From Symbiodinium natans (Eukaryota > Sar > Dinophyceae > Suessiales > Symbiodiniaceae): a stretch of 20,944 nucleotides of DNA. A model generated the notes under the pieces. It was not told the origin of the DNA. It worked only from the letters and a program-made list of their open reading frames with translations, and did not search any database. Below, piece by piece: positions 1 to 7,818 of the stretch (position 1 is its first letter; every line of letters begins with the position of its first letter). The position numbers and the translations under genes are program-made. The DNA lies in assembly GCA_905221605.1 (NCBI GenBank), contig CAJNDS010000321.1, positions 145,001 through 165,944 of the forward strand, written 5' to 3'.

Positions 1-1
1 A

Positions 2-258
2 CGAAGTTATGCATGCCCCAGGCGTGATGCAGTCCCCGTTGTTGCCAACACGCTCGCCTGCGCCCGCGCGGACCTGCAAACCGCCTTCGAGCACCTTTGC
101 ACGGCAAATGTTCTCGGGAGCCTCTTCGTCTTCAAGTCCTTCCGGACAGCATCCTCCTCACTGGCCGCAGCCCCGGTGGGACTGGTGCTTACCCAGCGTG
201 ACGTTGAGCCTGCAGAGCAAGATCCTGAGGATGAGGTCAGCTTTCCAGCTGTGATACA
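2..258 (+). CDS. Exon U1 of an unrecognised gene (5' partial)
   Basis: Frame 2 is open from the left edge to a TGA at 269-271. It has strongly GC-biased third positions and natural-looking protein: VVANTLACARADLQTAFEHL, then VLGSLFVFKSFRTASSS and an acidic end EPAEQDPEDEVSF. The exon probably ends at A258 before GTATCT, leaving a split CA. The next exon begins with G and restores CAG (Gln) with the frame kept. The longest ATG-started frame here (from base 9) is a shifted shadow with poor composition. No domain is recognised. The exon enters from outside the window, so its start is unknown. Confidence 0.6.
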
Positions 259-1080
259 GTATCTCGGATGACATCAGCAGCAGTATACGTGCAGGAACAC
301 GAGGAAATTAATGTTGGACTCGCTTTAGTGTGGGCCCCCCCCCCCCCCCCCCCCAAAAAAAAAAAAAAAAAATGGGGTTTTCGGGGATCCTTAATAATGT
401 GGGATGGGGCTGGGACAGGGGCTGGGGGTAGGGCGGCTAGGGGTCGAGGGTTGAGGGGAAGCCTTGAAGCTCGAGGGTCTAAGCTTTCCAGGCTTTGTAG
501 CTCCACGGTCGCCGGGGCTCCGCATTAATGCGGACCACCGAAACAACTTGCTAAAGTGAATCAGGGCAGCTCGTGGGCTACTCCCTTGGAACATTGTTTG
601 GGGGCCTGTTGTGCAATGAAATTTTACAAGGAGTCTAAATAAGGCTGGACACCAAAAAACCCGGAGGTTCTTATTCAAAACCTTTTTTTTAGCTTTTGGC
701 TCCCCGGCCCCCCGCCCTTCAACCCCAGCCGGGACAGCATCGCATAATTGTGAGCCACCCTAAACAATGGGGGGTTCTGTATAAGATTTTCGGAACATCG
801 CATAATAGCGGGCCCATCCACTAAAGCGGGTGCAACATTATATGGATGATTTCAGATAGACTATGCAAAAAACAACAGCCTGCAGCACGGATGGCTAGGG
901 CAGCCATACCGTGCCTTACCCGACCATGTTGAAGGCCAATTTGGTAGGGATGTCCAGCACAAAGACCATATTTGGTGGTCTGTTTTAGTCTTCGTGGTTT
1001 TGGGCAAACGACCGGGGGGGCCGGGGGGGGGGCAAGGAAGGGTAACCACAGGAGGTCGCCACATGCCCACTTCTCCGCAG
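259..1080 (+). other. Intron between U1 and U2
   Basis: This intron of about 820 nt starts GTATCT and ends CCACTTCTCCGCAG. It contains a C20-A18 homopolymer couple at 335-372, a second G-rich run near 1015-1031, and no telomeric array. No gene is seen inside it. Short open frames here are low-complexity translations. Confidence 0.5.
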
Positions 1081-1243
1081 GTCGGTAACTCACGAAGACC
1101 CGCCGGCAATCATTCCCGAGGATGAGGCAAGAACCTTGGTGACAATACAAGAGGCAGATTTCGTGCAGCGCATGATCGGGGCGGCGCCGGCGGCCGTGGA
1201 ACAGACCGGAGATTCGATCATCTGGGGAAGAGCTTCTCGTCTT
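1081..1243 (+). CDS. Exon U2 of the unrecognised gene
   Basis: It begins after a pyrimidine-rich acceptor, TTCTCCGCAG|G, and reads SVTHEDPPAIIPEDEARTLV, then TIQEADFVQRMIGAAPAAVE and QTGDSIIWGRASRL. Third positions are GC-rich. The likely donor is CTT|GTGGGT (phase 0); the frame hits TAG soon after. Joining phase 0 to the GTG that opens U3 keeps the frame. The protein is soluble-looking and acidic with no recognised family. The donor is less certain than the acceptor. Confidence 0.6.
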
Positions 1244-1509
1244 GTGGGTTAGGCTAGGTCTCGGGGTCGGTTTGACTTCGGAATGTGGGAAACTGGGGAG
1301 CGGTTGTCAACGGAACTTTAGTTGTGGATTGGGTGAAGCTTCCTTTCTTCGGTAGCCCATGTACAGCCTGGTCGTGGTATCATGTTGTGCCGAATGCTTT
1401 GATAACATGGGCTTAGCTAGTTAGCCTTCCTGTCGTCCGAAATCTCGACAGTAAGAGTCGTACGCCCTAGTGCCGGAGCAACCCCCACCGCACCTGTTTC
1501 AGAAATCTT

Positions 1510-1663
1510 AACCCTAAACCCTAAACCCTCCCCTAAACCCTAAACCTTAAACCCTAAACCCTAAACCCTAAACCCTAAACCCTAAACCCTAAACCCTAAA
1601 CCCTAAACCCTAAACCCTGCCCTAAACCTTAAACCCTAAACCCTAAACCCTAAACCCTAAACA
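1510..1663 (-). repeat. Interstitial CCCTAAA array just before exon U3
   Basis: About 20 heptamers of CCCTAAA with a few CCTTAAA and CCCTGCCCTAAA variants. It lies in the U2-U3 intron and stops about 10 nt before the inferred acceptor (CAACTAAG|G). Strand '-' is used throughout for arrays reading CCCTAAA on the + strand. Confidence 0.95.
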
Positions 1664-1672
1664 GCAACTAAG

Positions 1673-1809
1673 GTGAATCGAAACACCGCAGAGATGTGGA
1701 ATGAGTTTCTGACCGGGCCTTCCCTGCGACGCTGCCGCCATGAGCTGGCTGCGTCGGGTTATGCCATCCGGACGCCCGAAGGCTCCTTGATGCTGGTGCA
1801 CCCTTGGCA
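1673..1809 (+). CDS. Exon U3 of the unrecognised gene
   Basis: It starts after CTAAG|G and reads VNRNTAEMWNEFLTGPSLRR, then CRHELAASGYAIRTPEGSLM and LVHPWQ. The donor is CA|GTATCT, the same hexamer used by U1. A 106-nt intron (1810-1915, ending GAAGTAG) joins CA to G, giving Gln followed by YADVM, with the frame exactly kept. The upstream frame is closed by a TAA inside the telomeric array, which supports an intron boundary there. Confidence 0.65.
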
Positions 1810-1915
1810 GTATCTTTGTCATAGTTGGGCAACATTTTTTTCATTCTTTAAGGATACTTAAACCCAAAAAGGAATAGAAGTTTAAGTTTTCAAGACTATC
1901 CCAACCGTGAAGTAG

Positions 1916-2303
1916 GTATGCAGACGTAATGCGGGCTGTGGTGGCCGAGCAGTTGACAGCCTCCGACATTATATTCTCCGCAAGCATGGAGTACTTGGTC
2001 GAAGAGGCGTTTGATCGTGTTCAGGGACAGGGCGCGTGGATGAGAAGCCAGCAGCCACTCAACATGATTGAAGGTGGAAGTTCCTCTGCGCAGCCAGGAT
2101 CGGTAGCCAGTGCTCTGCAAAGCCACTCGGGCCCTAGCAGCTCTTCGACAGAACTCGCCGGCCTACTTGAAGTGAGGCGCACCATGTTCGTTTGGGCCCC
2201 TTTCTCACCCGATGGGCCAGCCACCGCATCAACAACAGATGCCCATTCCGGAGAGGGCCCCAATCCACGCCGTTCCATCCATCGTGTCTCCGCAGGTCAA
2301 TAG
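1916..2303 (+). CDS. Exon U4 of the unrecognised gene, probable 3' end
   Basis: It continues U3 in frame as YADVMRAVVAEQLTASDIIF, SASMEYLVEEAFDRVQGQGA and a Ser/Gln-rich tail (GGSSSAQPGS). An in-frame TAG is at 2301-2303. A GT donor in GAA|GTGAGG at 2172 is an alternative end; splicing to an ATG at 2239 would switch to another open frame (MPIPERAPIHAVPS). I cannot decide between them. No family is recognised; the helical segment MEYLVEEAFDRV is followed by likely disordered sequence. Confidence 0.55.
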
Positions 2304-3200
2304 CCTGACACAAGGAGGCAATGCCTGCTTGAGTTTTGTTTGGGCGACCTGGCATGCTTCTAACAAAAAGCACTTTCCCTCGACTCGGTCTTGTGTTGTT
2401 GGAGCAGCAGGCAGGTCACCCACCATGGTGTCAATGCGTGCTGAGGATAGGTGAAGCAGCTGTGCAAGTCCTGTCCACGCAGTGTGCAGACGACCATGGA
2501 GGGCAGCCAATCGGGTCTTTCTCTCACAGAGGTTTAGCAAGCACGCAATCACTGAGAGACTGCCCTGTACTGCACCACTGCAAATCTAATGTTTATCACA
2601 GTGCTCATGTATCCATCTCATGAAGTGCTAGCCTCCTGGCACGGGCATCCTAGGAGCCACAACAAGTTGAGAAAATCAATCCCACCCGAAACATTGATCC
2701 GTAGAAAGACCCGAAGGAATGCGAAGCCTTGAGGTAGCGCTCACTTGTACAGACCCTCGCTTGAAGCCAAAGCACTTACATGTGTGAAACGCGTGGTTTG
2801 GGGCAGCCTTTCCGACCGTCTACTTCAGCTTCCCGAAGATAGAGCCCTGGGAGGATCCCTAAATACCAGGAGCTGGCGACATAGCTGTGGCCCGAAATTG
2901 CCCTGAATCGAAGAATTGTCCAAACTAGGATTCCCTCTTCCAAAAATACCGGAAGCATCCGGAAACCCTAAATCCTAAATCGTATTGAGTCTGAACAATT
3001 TGGGGACCCCCTTGATTTGGGGTTCTTTTAAAGATTTGTAGTATTTTGGAATATATCAGGGGGACCCCTATTTTCGGACATCCCCATTTCTACTGTTTCA
3101 GTCACTGAGCCACGAAAGGAACCAAAGTCTCCTTGTCGAAGCCCTCCTCGCTGGCGAGTCCATGAGGGGGTTCCCCACCTTTTGGAGGGTTTTTTGTGTT
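2304..3200. other. Spacer without a supported gene
   Basis: This is mixed unique sequence. A + strand frame around 2735-2900 (SLEAKALTCVKR, then LSDRLLQLPEDRALGG) and a short one after TACTGTTTCAG at 3090-3101 (SLSHERNQSLLVEALLAGES) look exon-like. Neither has a confirmed partner. A long minus-strand frame at 2229-2552 overlaps U4 and cannot be separated from chance. Confidence 0.3.
3101..3172 (+). CDS. Candidate exon, unknown product
   Basis: A pyrimidine-rich acceptor (TTTCTACTGTTTCAG) is followed by an open frame SLSHERNQSLLVEALLAGES then MRGFPTF. It is next to a TTTAGGG array at 3203. The donor is not obvious. It could belong to the unknown upstream gene or be chance. Confidence 0.25.
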
Positions 3201-3202
3201 TG

Positions 3203-3530
3203 GGGTTTAGGGTTTAGGGTTTAGGGCCTCCTTGCCCTGGTAGCTCAGGCCAGGGATTCAAAGTGCCCTAAGCCTAAAGCTTAAATTGGCCCTCCAGAAA
3301 GCCCCTAAGCCCCAAACCCTAAACCCTAAACCCTAAACCCTATACCCTATACCCTATACCCTATAAACCCTAAACCCTAAACCCTTCAGCCTGGTCAGGT
3401 GAAGCGGCTGCGTGGGAAGCGCGGCGGTGCTAAGCACCGACCCGGTTGAGGGGTTTAGGGTTTAGGGTTTAGGATTTAGGGTTTAGGGTTTAGGGTTTAG
3501 GGTTTAGGGTTTAGGGTTTAGGATTTGGAA
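3203..3530. repeat. Three telomere-like arrays with alternating orientation
   Basis: TTTAGGG copies at 3203-3226, CCCTAAA at 3313-3387 and TTTAGGG at 3451-3530. The middle array contains a local run of the variant CCCTATA (about 4 copies near 3339-3364). Between the last two lies a GC-rich island (about 3389-3445) with the frame VKRLRGKRGGAKHRP after GGTCAG; it may be a tiny exon ending CCCG|GTTGAG. Confidence 0.9.
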
Positions 3531-4090
3531 TACCCTCAACTGCCCAAAACCCTACAACCCCAGGAACATCAAGTGCAGCTCTGTGGACCCTACTCCCCAT
3601 CCAGAAAGCTCTAAACCCTAAGCTCTCCAAAGGGGCCCCAAAACTCACCCAAGGCGACGGGTATGTAGGCGCCAGAACCTCACCTATATTCCCACTCAAG
3701 TAGCGACAGCTTCCTTGTGTCGAAGCCCTATAAGTCCTAAACTCCTAAACCCCAGACGCAGTGCCAGACATCAACAACAAAAGGCACTTTCACACCTCGC
3801 GCTTCGAAAAAAGTGTGACGACTCCAGTCTAAGCCACAACGCTTAGGGTTTAGGGTTTAGTTGGGGTCTCTTCTGCAACCGTAAATTAGATCCCTAGCCT
3901 TTCTGGGTCTCATGGGCTACTTGCGTGCTCTTAAGGAACTTCAAAGTATGTTTCCATGATGCGGACGTAAAGTTAACAGCACAGCTTCCCTATTAATTTA
4001 AGGTCATGAACAATAGCCCGGTAGTTAAGTTCTCCATCCCACAGTTACTTGAACCGACGGACCCCTTAGTCAACAAGATACCCGTAAATT

Positions 4091-4162
4091 CATGGGTTCC
4101 CCTTATTTAAGGGGGGAACCTAGAGGGGGGGTAGTATAGAGGGGGGTAGTAGGGAACCCATG
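4091..4162. repeat. Small fold-back element
   Basis: CATGGGTTCCC (4091-4101) and its exact reverse complement GGGAACCCATG (4152-4162) bound a 72-bp element. An inner palindrome lies around GGTTCCCC..GGGGAACC (4095-4120). MITE-like; no coding capacity. Confidence 0.7.
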
Positions 4163-4211
4163 ATAAAACAAGAAAATCCCTACATTGCCCTGGCACGGAA
4201 GAGCATGCGTG

Positions 4212-4340
4212 TTTTTTTTTTTTTTTTTTTGGGGGGGGTAGGGTTTAGGGTTTAGGGTTTTGGGTTTTGGGTTTTGGGTTTTGGGTTTTGGGTTTTGGGT
4301 TTTGGGCTTAGGGTTTAGGGTTTAGGGTTTAGGGTTTAGC
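4212..4340 (+). repeat. T19-G8 couple followed by TTTAGGG/TTTTGGG array
   Basis: T19 (4212-4230) runs into G8 and then a TTTAGGG array. Its centre is a run of about 7 copies of the variant TTTTGGG (near 4258-4305), flanked on both sides by standard copies. Confidence 0.9.
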
Positions 4341-4409
4341 CTGGGGGGCGAAGGGCTTTTGAGCAACTAGTAGAAACCCCAAGTCTAAGGTTGGAACCAT
4401 GGGCCCCTA

Positions 4410-4512
4410 AACCCGAAACAACCCTAAACCCTAAACCCTAAACCCTAAACCCGAAACCCTGGACCCTAAACCCGAAACCCTAAACCCTAAACCCTAAACC
4501 CTAAACCCGGAA
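4410..4512 (-). repeat. CCCTAAA array with CCCGAAA variants
   Basis: About 14 heptamers; several carry T to G changes (CCCGAAA). It faces the TTTAGGG array at 4239-4340 about 70 bp away, so the pair could fold into a hairpin. Confidence 0.9.
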
Positions 4513-4999
4513 CCCTTAGACTTGGAACCTTGGACCAAGCCCTCGACCAATTCCCAAGCTGCACGGCAATTTTCGGCTCGACAGCACGCAGCGAGGCCGT
4601 GCACCCGCTGTGAATCCGAGCCACTTCCCTCCGAACGGCTTCCACAGCACCACCCGACGAGCTTTCGGGCTTTTGTTGGGGTTTCGGGCGGGCGCCTGGG
4701 AACAAGAGCTCTGGACCCCAAAGTTGGGATGTTCTCCCTTGTGCGATCGGGGGCCCCATGTAGCAGGGTTTAGGGCTGAAGGTTCTTAGGCTACTGGGGA
4801 ACGGCATCAAGGTGCACCAAGCCTTGCGTGTGTTTGGGTTTAGGGTTTAGGGCTTAGGGAACGTGAGCCTTTGTAAGCCCCTAAATGTTCTGGTTTTGAG
4901 GGTATTGTCAGAGTTTCCAGATATTTAAGTGTTGCGGGTTCTGAGATGCCCTTAACCCTGAACGGCCCTAGCCTGAGACGCCCCGAAGCCGAGATGTCA

Positions 5000-5079
5000 C
5001 TAAACCCTAAACCCTAAACCCCAAACCCCAAACCCCAAGCCCTAAACCCTAAACCCTAAACCCCAAACCCTAAACCCCA
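5000..5079 (-). repeat. CCCTAAA/CCCCAAA array
   Basis: About 11 heptamers, partly CCCCAAA. It ends about 10 bp before the candidate small gene at 5090. Confidence 0.9.
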
Positions 5080-5089
5080 TTTGCTTGGG

Positions 5090-5304
5090 ATGGCCAGGGC
5101 CCCCGTCAAGATGGTCTCCGAGAGGCACAGGGTTGCAGACTCGAAGTTGAGGCTCCCAGGTGATTTTCCCACGTTTTTGGTTTGTTTCTGTTTCTTGCCT
5201 CTGTTCTTCGTTGTTTCTATGATTGTCGCTATGTTATTATGTTCTTGTTCGCAGAGCGACCAATAGCCCGAACAAAAAAAGCACGTGGCTCCCCAACACC
5301 CTAG
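5090..5304 (+). CDS. Candidate small gene or exon pair with a GT-AG intron
   Basis: ATG at 5090 reads MARAPVKMVSERHRVADSKL then RLP, with high third-position GC. The frame meets a donor CCAG|GTGATT at 5160. The inferred 95-nt intron is T-rich and ends TTGTTCGCAG at 5254, the most canonical acceptor in this part. Joining in phase gives ERPIARTKKARGSPTP and a TAG at 5302-5304. That would be a basic 39-residue protein. If AG|G at 5096-5097 is an acceptor, this is instead an internal exon. No homolog is recognised. Confidence 0.35.
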
Positions 5305-5639
5305 ACTCCCACCCCGAACCTCCCACCACCCCTAGACCCCCACCACCCCCCACCTACCCCCACCCTAGACCCTAGCCCGCCCCCACCACCCCCAGACCCC
5401 CGCAAACCATGCTTAAGCCTGAAAGCCTGAAAGACCCATCTAAAGGCGATGGGCAAACCCCCCTCTTCGCCCCATCCCCTTCCAATTCCCGACCTTGGAG
5501 ACAAGTACAAGATTCATGACGCACCTGCTGGCCAAATCTCCGAAAATGAGCCGTAGTTGATTTGTCCAGGTCCCGGATTCAGCGTTGCCGCGCTAAAGAC
5601 GTCAAAGTGAACCTTCGATCCTCTTAGGTAATCAAGCTA

Positions 5640-5837
5640 CCCTAAACCCTAAACCCTAAACCCTAAACCCTAAACCCTAAACCCTAAACCCTAAACCCTA
5701 AACCCTAAACCCTAAACCCTAAACCCTAAACCCTAAACCTAACCCTAAACCCTAAACCCTAAACCCTAAACCCTAAACCCTAAACCCTAAACCCTAAACC
5801 CTAAACCCTAAACCCTAAACCCAAACCCTAAACCCTG
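5640..5837 (-). repeat. Long CCCTAAA array (about 28 copies)
   Basis: This is the longest array in the window and almost perfect; one copy has lost an A and one a T. It is interstitial: complex sequence flanks both sides. Confidence 0.97.
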
Positions 5838-5869
5838 GGAATTGTCTGAGAACCTGGTAGTTGCAGCAG

Positions 5870-5924
5870 GACGTCGCTGATCCGTGAGGACGAGGACAAT
5901 GTCGAGTTGCCCTGGCCCAAGAGG
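5870..5924 (+). CDS. Candidate exon, unknown product
   Basis: After TTGCAGCAG|G the frame reads RTSLIREDEDNVELPWPKR with a strongly codon-like pattern (GAG GAC GAG GAC). It ends at AGG|GTGGCG. It sits right after the 5640-5837 array and just before a palindrome. It could be an N-terminal exon of the TMBIM gene or of another gene. Partners are not identified. Confidence 0.35.
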
Positions 5925-5934
5925 GTGGCGGGTT

Positions 5935-6009
5935 GTGAATTGTTTTATAAAAACAGTGAATTGTTTTTATAAAAACAATTCACAAGCTTTTATAAAAGCA
6001 ATTCACAAG
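5935..6009. repeat. Nested AT-rich palindromes
   Basis: A perfect 26-nt palindrome occupies 5957-5982 (TGAATTGTTTTTA and its complement). Related half-copies flank it on both sides, ending TTCACAAGC. It would form a stem and a double hairpin. Confidence 0.8.
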
Positions 6010-6037
6010 CAGGGTTTAGCTTCTGGGTTCCTCACTT

Positions 6038-6152
6038 GGTAGCCCAGGGGTCCCCTTACCTGTTTTTTTTTTTTTTTTGGGGTGATGGGTTCCCTTATAA
6101 GATAACCAACCCGAAAAGGGTGCCCTTGTGATAATATGGTTGCTGGGCTACC
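6038..6152. mobile_element. MITE-like element with GGTAGCCCAG termini
   Basis: GGTAGCCCAG (6038-6047) and CTGGGCTACC (6143-6152) are exact reverse complements, with T16G4 between them. Its right end, ATAATATGGTTGCTGGGCTA, recurs with one change at 11613-11632, and a weaker relative lies at 15558-15592. It is a dispersed non-coding family. Confidence 0.6.
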
Positions 6153-6615
6153 CAGTTCAGTACTCAGACTCAAACTCCCTGGCTTCTTCAAAAATGCGCT
6201 TGCAGACACGCGGGAGGACTCCAATATCCCCCTACTTTGCGAATCGTCCTCACATGGTACTAGGCATCGGTTGAAGAATAGCCCTGAACCCTAACTCCTT
6301 AACCCTAAATCCTCGCGAAAAGGCAGAATCATTGGAGTCTCCTGGGCAAGGGCTTACGGCTCAGGGCGCTTTCGGGTTTTTACTTTAGGGCTTTTTGTGG
6401 CAACTCTCACACCTTTCTAGGGTTTAGGATGTAGAGTTTAGGGTTTCGGGTTGATGGCCTTACAACCAGTAGGATGTTCGATTGGGGGTCAGGCGGTCTT
6501 TGCTTGCTTGCCCAATATGGACTCAGGAAAGAAACAGCATGGTAGCATGCTAGTTCTGAAGCTCTTAGGCCCTAAACCCTAAACCCTAGGCTTTCGTTTA
6601 GGATTCGAGACCCAG

Positions 6616-6682
6616 GTGCGGCATCGAGGAGACAGCTGTGCGACATGGATTCGTCCGGAAGGCGGTTCCTTCATGTCATGTG
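6616..6682 (+). CDS. Candidate exon, unknown product
   Basis: It starts after GAGACCCAG|G and reads VRHRGDSCATWIRPEGGSFM then SC, closing with a good donor G|GTCAGT (phase 1). The frame stops at TAA 15 nt later. Partners are unknown; it may be an N-terminal exon of the TMBIM gene. Confidence 0.35.
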
Positions 6683-6748
6683 GTCAGTTCTCTAGATAAC
6701 GGTTCCTTTTCTATGGGGGTCTAGGGTTTAGGGTTTAGGGATTAAGGA

Positions 6749-6782
6749 CCCCCCCCCCCCCCCCCCCACCCCCAAAAAAAAA
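6749..6782. repeat. C-tract to A-tract couple
   Basis: C19, A, C5, then A9. It has the same C-then-A polarity as the couples at 335-372 and, on the opposite strand, the T-then-G couples. Confidence 0.9.
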
Positions 6783-6840
6783 GGAACATTATTCAAAAAG
6801 TAGAGAGCGGTTTAGGGATTCGTGTTCTTTGAGACCATCT

Positions 6841-6985
6841 GAGGGTAGTTTCAAGGGCCCTTCATGTGGTCCGTAACCTCCTTAAAAGGGTTCTGATGTA
6901 TGGACAACTTGTATGGGGTTTCTAAGGGGTGCAGAAGGGGTCCCCTTTCTAAGGGCGCATACTAAAGGACCATGAAACTACCCTT
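6841..6985. mobile_element. MITE-like inverted repeat
   Basis: GAGGGTAGTTTCA (6841-6853) pairs with TGAAACTACCCTT (6973-6985), 12 of 13. An inner pair is formed by TTCATGTGGTCC and GGACCATGAA. No open frame of note. Confidence 0.6.
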
Positions 6986-7049
6986 AGAGACCAGCTCTCG
7001 AAGACCGGTCTTTTTGGGTTTTCTGGTGTTTTGTGATCATGTGGATCAG

Positions 7050-7114
7050 AAATCTACCAGGACCGCCCGTGTGCGAACCCCAACACAGATACCCGTCACC
7101 CTGTGTGCCTTTCG
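7050..7114 (+). CDS. Candidate exon, unknown product
   Basis: A T-rich acceptor region ending GTGGATCAG precedes KSTRTARVRTPTQIPVTLCA then F. The donor may be CG|GTAGCC. A second open island follows at about 7188-7230 (KAHAAYAHIHCLRLSTLLCV, ending GAG|GTCCAG). Phases between them were not resolved. Confidence 0.25.
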
Positions 7115-7301
7115 GTAGCCTTCAGCCCCAATTGTTGCCCAACCCAACCCAATCCAACCCCAAAGAAAGCGCACGCGGCGTACGCCCACATTCACTGTCT
7201 CAGACTTTCAACTCTTCTGTGTGTTTGCGAGGTCCAGGGCTTAGGATCTAAGGTTCTGGTTTCAGTATTTCATAATTAGGCCTTTGGGCTTTGTGTTTAG
7301 C

Positions 7302-7320
7302 GAGAGAGAGAGAGAGAGAG
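7302..7320. repeat. GA microsatellite
   Basis: About 9 GA units; a similar run occurs at 8817-8842. Confidence 0.95.
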
Positions 7321-7347
7321 ATTCCTCTTCCACCTTAAGGCTTTGAC

Positions 7348-7417
7348 ACCCCTAAACAATCCTAAACTCCATCACAAAGTTCACCCCTAAACAATCCTAA
7401 ACTCCATCACAAAGTTC
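7348..7417. repeat. Perfect 35-bp tandem duplication
   Basis: Two identical 35-bp units (7348-7382 and 7383-7417) beginning ACCCCTAAACAATCC. Recent, as no base differs. Confidence 0.95.
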
Positions 7418-7710
7418 ACGGAGGTACCACTTCGGAATCATTGCAAGTTCCTCCCCAAAAACAACATTGCTGAAATCTAGTTCTGGCTTTAGGGTTCTAC
7501 GCTAGGGTCGAAGGCTTGAATGTCTAGGGTTTTAGGGTGCGTTGAGGGTTGAGTGCCCGCCAGGCTTTAAGGGTTCTGGACTAGGTTGACCCAGCATGCT
7601 GGCCCTTGCCTTGTTGAACAAGTTGCTTTGTTTTAGGGGGGAATTGGGGCTTTCCGAAAGTCGGGGTACCTTGTTTGGGGGCCCTTCTTACAAGGGAATC
7701 ATACTACTTG

Positions 7711-7751
7711 GGGGGGTTTATATTGGGGGCCCCTTATCTTCGTAAACCCCC
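7711..7751. repeat. Small inverted repeat upstream of exon T1
   Basis: GGGGGGTTTA (7711-7720) and TAAACCCCC (7743-7751) form a hairpin immediately before the first recognised TMBIM exon. Confidence 0.5.
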
Positions 7752-7758
7752 GATTGAG

Positions 7759-7818
7759 GATGAGGTTGAGGTTTTTGGGTCGGAGGTCTACTCCATTCTC
7801 TGCATGCAGCTCGCGGCG
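7759..7818 (+). CDS. TMBIM exon T1 (helix 1 start)
   Basis: The frame reads DEVEVFGSEVYSILCMQLAA. In family members F-x3-VYSIL-x-x-QL opens helix 1 (usually F-V-R-K-V-Y), and the F to VY spacing is the same here. AG|G sites at 7758, 7770 and 7785 are all possible starts, so the left border is uncertain. The inferred donor is GC (GCG|GCCTCA), phase 0. Confidence 0.65.

Noticed and set aside
2229-2552. 107-residue minus-strand gene
   Set aside because: Amphipathic-looking, but it overlaps exon U4 and has no recognised family or splice partners; cannot be told from chance.
5640-5837. True chromosome end
   Set aside because: Arrays occur in both orientations with complex sequence on both sides, and more than 30 blocks are scattered through the window.
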